DNA of 46,386 nt, taken from contig BNXB01000007.1 of assembly GCA_025999255.1 (NCBI GenBank), forward strand, positions 1 to 46,386. The letters are read 5' to 3'. A model generated the notes under the pieces. It searched no databases. It worked only from the letters and a program-made list of their open reading frames with translations, and had not been told where the DNA came from. Positions 16,642 through 23,598 of the stretch are shown piece after piece (the first letter of the stretch is position 1; each line of letters opens with the position of its first letter). A program made the translations under genes and the position numbers. This stretch comes from Bacteroidia bacterium. GTDB lineage: Bacteria > Bacteroidota > Bacteroidia > Bacteroidales > Azobacteroidaceae.

Positions 16642-17469
16642 TTAATTTTCCTGATCCAGCAAACGACATGCTTCTTGTGCCGTTTCATAAGTCACATTCA
16701 TATTATGATTATCCAACCTTCTTTCGGCAAAGAAGGCTCCTTTCCCTTTGATGGTATCCAGAATAATCATGGATGGCCTGAATAATTCTTTTTTTGCACG
16801 TTCAACAGCCATGTCCATGTCGAGAAAATCGTGTCCGTTGACTCGTTGGACAAACCAACCGAAAGCGTTCCATTTGGCGTTCAGATCTTCGATATTCATC
16901 GTTTCATGAACATACCCGTCTATTTGCATTTTATTATAATCAGTAAATGCGATGAGGTTATTGAGTTTGTAATGAGTTGCAGCCATGGCGCCTTCCCATA
17001 TTTGTCCTTCATTCGTTTCACCGTCGCCTATGATAAGATATACTTTTTTGTCGATGCCATCCAAACGATTGGCCATAGCGATACCAATGGCTGCCGATAT
17101 GCCTTGTCCCAAAGAACCGGTCGTCATATCAATACCCGGCGTACGATTCATATCACAATGGCTTGGCAAATTAGTACCTCCTTTATTGAGGGTGTGTAAC
17201 CATTCTCCGGGGAAAAAACCTTTATCAGCCAATACGCTGTATAGCGCCGGTCCTGCATGTCCCTTAGACAACACCAGTTTATCGCGATTTTTCTTTTTAG
17301 GTTCTTCGGGTGATATATCCATATGCTTGTAATAAAGTAGTGTCAACACTTCTATGACGGATAATGCCCCTCCGATATGACCTACTCCCAAGTATCCGAT
17401 AGTATCGATAGTCATCTTACGGATTTCTTTTGCTTTCCTTTCTAATTGTTCTAATTCTTGTTTTTCCAT
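16642..17469 (-). CDS. Transketolase N-terminal subunit; proposed sulfofructose transketolase subunit (SqwG-like)
   Basis: 275 residues, the PP (thiamine diphosphate-binding) domain of transketolase alone. Visible are GHIGGALSVIEVL (30-42), LSKGHAGPALY (68-77), TTGSLGQG (116-123) and the cofactor motif GDG (148-150) running through to Asn near 179 in DYNKMQIDG. All residues needed for thiamine diphosphate and Mg binding seem present. Bacteroidales normally encode a single-chain transketolase for the pentose phosphate pathway, so a split pair inside a sugar locus suggests a dedicated reaction. In the sulfo-TK scheme it takes sulfofructose and then sulfoerythrulose as donors and glyceraldehyde 3-phosphate as acceptor, making xylulose 5-phosphate twice. 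Confidence 0.94.
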   Translation of the reverse strand: MEKQELEQLERKAKEIRKMTIDTIGYLGVGHIGGALSVIEVLTLLYYKHMDISPEEPKKKNRDKLVLSKGHAGPALYSVLADKGFFPGEWLHTLNKGGTNLPSHCDMNRTPGIDMTTGSLGQGISAAIGIAMANRLDGIDKKVYLIIGDGETNEGQIWEGAMAATHYKLNNLIAFTDYNKMQIDGYVHETMNIEDLNAKWNAFGWFVQRVNGHDFLDMDMAVERAKKELFRPSMIILDTIKGKGAFFAERRLDNHNMNVTYETAQEACRLLDQEN

Positions 17470-17520
17470 ATCAATATTTGTTTTTCTTTTGATCGTATAT
17501 TTTTTGATGTGTGTGTTAAC

Positions 17521-18186
17521 TTATATCTTAATCTCAATATTATCTCCTGTGATTCCCGGCCAGGCGCCTTTTTCCATCAAAGGTTTCCTTTCCGGATGTG
17601 CCAGCAGCCATTTATTTTTGGCGAACAGAAACTTGTCGCCATATTTCGACCGGTCGTTTTCTAATGGTTCGTTAGTACCCCGTGGGAGTACGACAATGCA
17701 TTTAAATCCTTCGGGACTTGTTTTACAAGGACTGAAGTGTAATGTGGTCTCGTAAAGCTGTAGAGCTGTTCCTTTGGGAACAAGGAAAGCATCCACAGCT
17801 TCCGAGTTGAAATGCCCGTCGACTACATCCTGTAACCTGCCCAATAATAAAACCAGTTCGGTTACGGCGATATCAATCTCACTGCCTATATGATATTCCA
17901 ACCCGTTAAGAGTGGAATTCCTGCCATTACAATAACCTATTTGAATGGGCATTTCCCCGTAAAAACCTTTTTCCAACCGTTCTTTAATTTCCAACCGTTC
18001 CATTTCCGGAACTGAAGCTTTATAAATATTCCCTTCGTCGGGTATTTGCGTTTCTCTTTCCATGTAATCTAATAAGCCGGAGAAATCATAACCTTCCATA
18101 ATTTTCCCATAAATATGAAAAGAAGGGTCATGGATTTCTCTGATAGATATATGATTATTCCGTTTATTTAATTCTTCCGGGTTCAT
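17521..18186 (-). CDS. DUF4867 family cupin-like protein
   Basis: 221 residues, recognised as DUF4867. The middle holds a cupin-like beta-rich stretch (GLEYHIGSEIDIAVTELVLLLG, about 117-138, and FLVPKGTALQLYETTLHFSPC, about 155-175) with His and Glu residues that could bind a metal. This family appears in gene clusters for uncommon sugars. I recall a cupin-like protein of unknown function (SftX) in the transaldolase-type sulfoquinovose cluster of Bacillus; whether it is the same family must be checked. Here it lies 13 bases downstream of the sugar isomerase and 51 bases before the transketolase pair. A mutarotase or sugar-acid isomerase-like role is conceivable, but no function is shown. Confidence 0.85.
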   Translation of the reverse strand: MNPEELNKRNNHISIREIHDPSFHIYGKIMEGYDFSGLLDYMERETQIPDEGNIYKASVPEMERLEIKERLEKGFYGEMPIQIGYCNGRNSTLNGLEYHIGSEIDIAVTELVLLLGRLQDVVDGHFNSEAVDAFLVPKGTALQLYETTLHFSPCKTSPEGFKCIVVLPRGTNEPLENDRSKYGDKFLFAKNKWLLAHPERKPLMEKGAWPGITGDNIEIKI

Positions 18187-18199
18187 TTGTCTCTATTTT

Positions 18200-19534
18200 T
18201 TAATATATTAAAAACCGGAGTTTTAAAAAATTACAGATCAATCGTAATTCATCCGTGATATCTCCGTATGCAATTACAAAATGCGGTTCCCATCCGTCAC
18301 GAACCAATTCGGAAACCTTTTCGGACGATGAACCGCTCTCCGGTCTGACTGTTACGGAAGTTCCGTAAAATTTTTGCGGTTCGTCCAGCGCTTCTCCTTT
18401 CATGACCATCAATCGAAGGCCTTCACGACTTTTACCCAGCCGAAGTATGGTAACCTTTCCGCTTTTCAGGCCAAACTCCATGGTAGGGCCTATTTTCCGG
18501 TTAGGATGTACGCCAAGCTTAGCCCCTTCTTTTTCTCTTGCCAACGAGGTAGCTCCCGCTCCGCAATGCCAGAACACGATACCGTTACAATTTTCGTCGA
18601 TAGCTACCGGATCGCCGAAATATGTTGCGCTATTGGTCAATCCGGAACCGATAAACATACTGATAGCGCCTCCTATATCGGTTTCACAGGAAGCGGCAAT
18701 CCCATTGTCGTTCAGAAACGATAGTACCGAACAGACAGGAACTCCGTATTCGGTAAAGAAATCCGGCCAACATCTGGAAGCAATGGTTTTGACTCCATTT
18801 TTTGTGACAAACTCCTGATAAGCCATGCGTAATCGTGCGTGTTTTTCCAGATTTTCAACCGGAAGAGATTCCCATCCTTTTGTGCGTTCTTTTAATTCTT
18901 TTATCGCATCGGTAATAGATTCCGGAGAATATGATAAAGCTGTTTTTATGATACTTGCCGCTTCGATTTTGGTAATCCTGACTCCAAGTTTTCCGGCCAG
19001 TAAAGCTTCGTCCAGATTGCCGAACCCAAACCCCGGAGGCTGGGAACCGACAACCCCGATTACCAATTCCCGGAGTTTTTCGGTCATTTCCAATGCTGTA
19101 AATATCTTTTTAAAGGACTGAACTACGGAAGGTTCGTCCGGATTCCCAAAAATGAAATGATAATCACACTCCTGCATATACAGGCTGTTTCCGGCAGAGA
19201 AAGCTCCGGTCAAGGAATTCAGTTTCAATCGTCCTCCGTCGATAGATGGTTCCCGTAACGACCATACGATAACCGGACAACTAAAACGTCTCGTCAGTTC
19301 GGTAACGAAATCTCCCCCGATAAAAGTGGTACACTGGTAAATAATCAGATCAGGATGGCCTACGGTTTCAACAAAATCCGATAGTGTTTCGGGTGAAGTC
19401 AATAATCCGTCAGGCCGGTGCAAATTCCCGGCAAGATTCTCAAGTAAACTGCAGGATTTATTGAAATTATCTTCTGCATCCGGCATAGAGAATGTTGTGC
19501 GAGCTAAAGGCAAAAAGATGATATTTGATTTCAT
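18200..19534 (-). CDS. L-fucose/L-arabinose isomerase-family protein; proposed sulfoquinovose isomerase
   Basis: 444 residues, in the FucI/AraA-like fold family. The N-terminal half is Rossmann-like (PDLIIYQCTTFIGGDF, 61-76). Metal-ligand candidates are Glu284 and Asp286 in CETDIGGA (283-290) and His323 in FWHCGAG; a further segment HPNRKIGPTMEFG (343-355) resembles the substrate-contact strand. The family interconverts aldoses and ketoses without phosphorylation. Sulfoquinovose isomerases of transaldolase and transketolase sulfoglycolysis belong to this family rather than to the YihS fold (from memory). The gene sits next to a DUF4867 gene and a split transketolase, and no sugar kinase follows, which fits an unphosphorylated product such as sulfofructose. 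Fucose or arabinose isomerisation is the main alternative, but no matching kinase or aldolase is present. Confidence 0.88.
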   Translation of the reverse strand: MKSNIIFLPLARTTFSMPDAEDNFNKSCSLLENLAGNLHRPDGLLTSPETLSDFVETVGHPDLIIYQCTTFIGGDFVTELTRRFSCPVIVWSLREPSIDGGRLKLNSLTGAFSAGNSLYMQECDYHFIFGNPDEPSVVQSFKKIFTALEMTEKLRELVIGVVGSQPPGFGFGNLDEALLAGKLGVRITKIEAASIIKTALSYSPESITDAIKELKERTKGWESLPVENLEKHARLRMAYQEFVTKNGVKTIASRCWPDFFTEYGVPVCSVLSFLNDNGIAASCETDIGGAISMFIGSGLTNSATYFGDPVAIDENCNGIVFWHCGAGATSLAREKEGAKLGVHPNRKIGPTMEFGLKSGKVTILRLGKSREGLRLMVMKGEALDEPQKFYGTSVTVRPESGSSSEKVSELVRDGWEPHFVIAYGDITDELRLICNFLKLRFLIY

Positions 19535-19563
19535 ATGTACATAATTTTATTTTTAGTAGTCAT

Positions 19564-19616
19564 ATGGAACTCGCATGTTCATATTCTTTGACGTATAAGG
19601 TACATGCTCGTTTCAT
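19564..19616 (-). repeat. Imperfect hairpin repeat element, copy 1
   Basis: On the minus strand the left arm is ATGAAACGAGCATGT and the right arm ACATGCGAGTTCCAT, which form an imperfect stem around about 23 bases. The same arms occur at 41537-41604. Both copies end about 30 bases of AT-rich sequence before a start codon. Here it lies in the 85-base gap between the symporter and the isomerase genes, inside the operon. Confidence 0.65.
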
Positions 19617-19619
19617 AAG

Positions 19620-20969
19620 TCAATAATTTATTGAAGATTTCCTTTCATTCAATTCCGCTACAATCTCATTATACCTTGCATCCGTAAGTTTATAGCAAAC
19701 AGACATGACGATGTATGTAGCAATCGCCAATACGCCCGGATAAATAAACATGAGTCCTTTGATTCCATTGAGGGCTTCAGTGCTTTGTACGACGTTAGGT
19801 ACATATCCTACCATTGCCAGTACAAGGCCAGGAATAAATCCTGCCAAAGCTTGCGATAATTTACGGAAAAAAGTGAAAAAAGAATAAACTAATCCTTCCG
19901 ACCTGTTTCCGGTTTTCCATTCGCCGTATTCCACCGCATCGGAAATCAAAGCCCAATTGAGCGTGTTGATAAAAGAGGTGCCGAAAAATGCCAGACAGGC
20001 GTAAGAAATAAAAACAACAGGCGTTTTTGCGAAAAAGTATGCAGATATATCGGCGACAGCCCAGATAGCGCTGCCCAGGATATATGTCGCTTTTTTCCCT
20101 ATGTGCCGGACGAAGAACGGAACCAATGCAACTCCGATAAATACGCATCCGATGCTAAAGAATCCCATATACGGGACTAACGAAATATCATTTAATGAAT
20201 ACTGGCAATAGTAAACCTGTACGGCTAATTTAACATTGAAAGCGGAAAAAGTGAACAGGTTCACTAAACACAATACTAATAAAGGTGTGTTTTTGAACAA
20301 AGATTTATAATTTATAAGTATTGACCCTTTTTCTTTCTTCGGACACATATCCACATATCGTTCTTTCACCTTGGAATAACAGATAAATTGTAATAAAAGG
20401 CCAGCAAGAGAGAATATCGAAGCTGCTACAACGTAACCGGTATGCATGTTATCGAATGAGGTAACAATAGGCATGAAGGCTACGGTAGTGAGCAATAAGC
20501 CGGTATTAGCTCCTGCCCACCGCATGGATGCAAGGTCGGAATGCTCTATCGGGTCGCGTGTCATTGCGGGAATCATGGAGCCGTAAGGAATATTAAAAAT
20601 ACTGTAAACGGTTCCGAAAACCATATAAGTGGCGAAGGCCCAAATGGTTTTACCTGTCAGGCTGAAATCCGGAGTAGTAAAACTAATCACTGTCATCAGG
20701 GCCAGAGGTATGGCCGCATATAACATAAACGGCCTGAATTTACCCCTTTTCCCTATTTTTTTCCTGTTATCGATCCAGGTTCCCACCGAAATGTCGGCAA
20801 AACCATCCCAGATCTTAGTAACCAGAAAGACAAGTCCTGCAGTTGTTGCCGGTAGTCCCAATGAATCGGTATAAAACTTCAACAGGTAGATCTGTCCCAT
20901 ATCGAACAGAAAATTGTTCCCTACATCTCCTAATCCGTAAGAGATTTTTTCTTTTAATGAGATATTCAT
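19620..20969 (-). CDS. GPH-family (glycoside-pentoside-hexuronide) cation symporter
   Basis: 449 residues with 12 predicted membrane segments. The N-terminus (LKEKISYGLGDVGNNFLFDM) and the segment DGFADISVGTWIDN with RKKIGKRGKFRPF are signatures of the GPH family (MelB, XynB-like, YihO, YihP). It carries a sugar across the inner membrane with a cation. YihO and YihP in the E. coli sulfoquinovose cluster belong to this family, so import of sulfoquinovose or a small sulfoquinovoside is a natural guess. It lies between the exported oxidoreductase (20 bases upstream) and the isomerase, consistent with a step that links the periplasm and cytoplasm. Confidence 0.93.
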   Translation of the reverse strand: MNISLKEKISYGLGDVGNNFLFDMGQIYLLKFYTDSLGLPATTAGLVFLVTKIWDGFADISVGTWIDNRKKIGKRGKFRPFMLYAAIPLALMTVISFTTPDFSLTGKTIWAFATYMVFGTVYSIFNIPYGSMIPAMTRDPIEHSDLASMRWAGANTGLLLTTVAFMPIVTSFDNMHTGYVVAASIFSLAGLLLQFICYSKVKERYVDMCPKKEKGSILINYKSLFKNTPLLVLCLVNLFTFSAFNVKLAVQVYYCQYSLNDISLVPYMGFFSIGCVFIGVALVPFFVRHIGKKATYILGSAIWAVADISAYFFAKTPVVFISYACLAFFGTSFINTLNWALISDAVEYGEWKTGNRSEGLVYSFFTFFRKLSQALAGFIPGLVLAMVGYVPNVVQSTEALNGIKGLMFIYPGVLAIATYIVMSVCYKLTDARYNEIVAELNERKSSINY

Positions 20970-20989
20970 TTTTTTTGTTTCTACCTCAT

Positions 20990-22195
20990 TTATCCCAGTT
21001 CTTTGATGTCAATGATCCTTCTTTCCTGTGCGGAACGAACCGATCCTTCCAGAATCTGTACACATTGCCGACCGATATATCCATCGGGATATGGTTTTTC
21101 TTTGCCGTCCATTACCTTGGCAAAGTGCCTGAGTTGTTCGACTACTCCATCTCCTTCCCGGTTATTCCCGGTTAATGATATCTGTTCCGCTTGAGGAAGA
21201 TCTTTGGGTTTTGGAAATCCATTCGGGAACCCATATTTAATAGAGAGTTTTCCTCCTCCCATTTGTAAAGTGCCGTTAACTCCGAAAAATGTATCCAATG
21301 CGTTGGAACCATAGTTATATACATTACCTCCGTAATTCATCATCGCACCATTGGCATACTGAACCAATACGCCTCCGTGGTCGCTGGAATCGCGTTTGCG
21401 AAGCGAGAAGTTATTTACACCCTGGAGGCTGCAAACGGAGACCGGTTCGCTATCGAATACCCAGTTGTTCACATCAATGATGTGAGCGCCCATTTCATAG
21501 ACTACGCCGCCGCTACGTTTTTGATCCAACCTCCAGTAAGGAGTGCCGGTAGGATATTCGTCGGCTTCAGGAACCCTCCAGTCGCCACGGTAATCGAACA
21601 AACCGGACTGTAGTATCTTTCCGACAGGTTTGGTACGAATGGCTTCGATCAAAGCCTTGTATTCACCTGAGTGACGACGTTGTGTTCCTATTTGCAATGC
21701 CTTGCGGGAACGATCAACCGCTCCGATCATTTCATTACAATCTGCAACTGTAATTGCCATCGGTTTTTCACAGAAAACATGCTTTCCGGCTTCAAGTGCA
21801 GCGATCACAATTTCCTTATGTGTGTCGTTCGGAGTAATTACAGCTACCGCATCCAATTCATCCATATTTAGCAGATCATCCAGGTTGTTTACGAATTTCG
21901 GTTTGTCTCCTGTTTTAATCAGTTCGGATCGTTGTTTCATTTTATGCGGCACAATATCACAAAGAGCGGCAATTTCAATTTCCGGCACATTGTTTAATGC
22001 ACCGATAATTGTTTTACTTCGATTTCCACATCCTATAATTCCTATTTTAAACTTTTTACTTGTAGTAAAAGTCTCTGTCGGAATGGCTAAAGATTGAGCC
22101 ATCAAAGGGGTGCCGGAGAGTGCGAAACCAATTCCTGCCAGGCTGCTGGCGCCAATAAATTCACGTCTGGAAAAGTTTTTTGTGTTTTTCATCAT
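20990..22195 (-). CDS. Gfo/Idh/MocA-family oxidoreductase, Tat-exported
   Basis: 401 residues. The N-terminus has FSRREFIGASS (twin-arginine, residues 8-18) then a hydrophobic core ending PLMAQS, so Tat export and signal cleavage are likely. The NAD-binding motif is IGIIGCGNR (51-59); the family Lys is in FCEKPMA; the C-terminal domain has GGVVYEMGAHIIDV, where His and Glu/Asp residues shape the active site of GH109-like members. This subfamily includes NAD-dependent glycosidases, among them NAD-dependent sulfoquinovosidases (GH188). It is the first structural gene after the regulator, so it may open the pathway by oxidising or hydrolysing the glycoside. Whether it is a glycosidase or a C3-dehydrogenase cannot be told from the sequence alone. 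Confidence 0.92.
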   Translation of the reverse strand: MMKNTKNFSRREFIGASSLAGIGFALSGTPLMAQSLAIPTETFTTSKKFKIGIIGCGNRSKTIIGALNNVPEIEIAALCDIVPHKMKQRSELIKTGDKPKFVNNLDDLLNMDELDAVAVITPNDTHKEIVIAALEAGKHVFCEKPMAITVADCNEMIGAVDRSRKALQIGTQRRHSGEYKALIEAIRTKPVGKILQSGLFDYRGDWRVPEADEYPTGTPYWRLDQKRSGGVVYEMGAHIIDVNNWVFDSEPVSVCSLQGVNNFSLRKRDSSDHGGVLVQYANGAMMNYGGNVYNYGSNALDTFFGVNGTLQMGGGKLSIKYGFPNGFPKPKDLPQAEQISLTGNNREGDGVVEQLRHFAKVMDGKEKPYPDGYIGRQCVQILEGSVRSAQERRIIDIKELG

Positions 22196-22268
22196 AATGT
22201 GTTTTTATTTTAAAATGTTAAAATTATTTTAATATTTTTAAGTAATATTTATGTTTTTTTTATTGTGA

Positions 22269-22280
22269 AAAATCGATTTT
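22269..22280. promoter_or_regulatory. Candidate LacI-family operator (AAAATCGATTTT)
   Basis: A perfect 12-base palindrome with central CG lies in the 147-base AT-rich gap between the regulator gene and the oxidoreductase it precedes. LacI-family operators are usually palindromes with a central CG. It is the only palindrome of this kind I found in the gap. No TAnnTTTG box was found beside it, so a link to transcription start is unproven. Confidence 0.35.
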
Positions 22281-22342
22281 CTAAAACAATTTTAAAGAAC
22301 CATTCTATTTGGATGTCGATATTAAAATCAAAAAATCAGAAA

Positions 22343-23353
22343 TTAATCGACAACAATAGATGCCGGTAATTTACAATCGACCGGCTTGCTGTCTTTAGAT
22401 TCAATTCTGTCTAATAAAATGTCCAGTGATTGTTTGCACATTTCCAGCATGGGCTGTTTAACGTATGGAATCGGGATGCCGGTAGTGGCGACATCAATTC
22501 TTCCGAAGCCAATAAGCTGGACATCAGATTGTAATTTAATACCCATTTTTACTAAACAATGGATAGTAGCAGACGACAATCCTCCTGTCAACATAAAAAT
22601 TCCATCTATTGCAGAAGGTGATTGAAATCTTTCTTTCAGAAAAACGGCTATTTTGTCTTTGTGATTGAAATAATCTACTTCACAAATAAGATCTTCATCA
22701 TAATAGTTATTAGCCGACAAGACATCAATACAACCGCGTTTTCTTTCCCGGATATGCATCAGAGTTTCATTGTAGGAGATAATGGCAATCCTTTTACACC
22801 CTTTACCAATCAACAATTGTATAGCCATCTTTGATATTTCATAATTGTTGATATGGATACGGCTCGTATTGAATGTTTGAAAATACCGGTCCACTAATAC
22901 CATAGGTATATTCGGGTTCAATTGTTCTATAACATCACTTTCCATATTAGAAACAGGAATCATGACGATACCATCAACTTGTCTGTTTATAAGCATTTTG
23001 AAAATTGAAGCCAGCCTTTCTTTCTTTTCCCCGGTATTTACTATTACTACAAGGTATCCTTTTTCTTCTGCATATTCCTGAAGATGATAGGCCAAAGTTC
23101 CGAAAAACACATCTGCAATGTTGGCTACAACCAATGCAAGAGTATATGAACGTCCGGTTCGAAGACTCCTGGCTATTTCGTTAACCTGATAATTCATCAT
23201 CCTGGCGGTTTCCCTTACTCTTCTGGCGACATCATCACTTATACGCCCTTCCTTTTCTTTCCCATTGAGGACAAAAGATACCGTAGATCTGGCAACTCCG
23301 ACTGCATCGGCGATGCTTTGCATGGATACTTTTTTAGGTTGTTTGTTTTTCAT
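22343..23353 (-). CDS. LacI-family transcriptional regulator
   Basis: 336 residues. The N-terminal helix-turn-helix is at about 9-30 (MQSIADAVGVARSTVSFVLN) followed by the hinge region (VRETARMMNYQVNEIARSL). The rest is a periplasmic-binding-protein-like effector domain (from LALVVANIADVFFG to the C-terminus). Such regulators usually repress sugar operons until a sugar or sugar derivative binds. It stands at the head of the minus-strand locus and is divergent from the sugar-transferase gene, so it probably controls the genes below it and itself. The effector may be sulfoquinovose or sulfofructose if the pathway proposal is right. Confidence 0.95.
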   Translation of the reverse strand: MKNKQPKKVSMQSIADAVGVARSTVSFVLNGKEKEGRISDDVARRVRETARMMNYQVNEIARSLRTGRSYTLALVVANIADVFFGTLAYHLQEYAEEKGYLVVIVNTGEKKERLASIFKMLINRQVDGIVMIPVSNMESDVIEQLNPNIPMVLVDRYFQTFNTSRIHINNYEISKMAIQLLIGKGCKRIAIISYNETLMHIRERKRGCIDVLSANNYYDEDLICEVDYFNHKDKIAVFLKERFQSPSAIDGIFMLTGGLSSATIHCLVKMGIKLQSDVQLIGFGRIDVATTGIPIPYVKQPMLEMCKQSLDILLDRIESKDSKPVDCKLPASIVVD

Positions 23354-23402
23354 GATATATCAAAGTATTAAGCGAAATCAAGAAAACCGATTTTGCACGC
23401 CC

Positions 23403-23435
23403 CAAATGTACATAATAAATTTATTTAAATGCAAA
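23403..23435 (-). promoter_or_regulatory. Bacteroidetes-type promoter of the lacI-type gene
   Basis: On the minus strand a -7 box TACATTTG (23410 to 23403, consensus TAnnTTTG) is preceded by TTTG at 23435-23432 with 21 bases between. Transcription would start near 23396 and leave a leader of roughly 43 bases before the ATG at 23353. Confidence 0.6.
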
Positions 23436-23549
23436 TGCAGTTTATATTTTTATTATTTTTTAACAATAGTTAGCATTTTTTTAATAATATATTTTGAATA
23501 CAAGAGTTATTCATTTATCAATATTTTATCACTGTTTTTTGAGTTTGTT

Positions 23550-23579
23550 TTTGTTTTCAAGAAAAAACAATTAATTTTG
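23550..23579 (+). promoter_or_regulatory. Bacteroidetes-type promoter of the sugar-transferase gene
   Basis: TAATTTTG at 23572-23579 fits TAnnTTTG, and TTTG at 23550-23553 is a -33 candidate with 18 bases between. The start codon follows at 23599. Confidence 0.5.
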
Positions 23580-23598
23580 TAAACCGAATGAAAAATGC

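Noticed and set aside
15636..19534. Apiose or other pentose pathway using a split transketolase
   Set aside because: Such routes need a sugar kinase before the transketolase step, and none is found in the 23-kb locus. The TauE exporter and the RpiB-like protein without phosphate ligands fit a sulfonated sugar better. It remains the main alternative.
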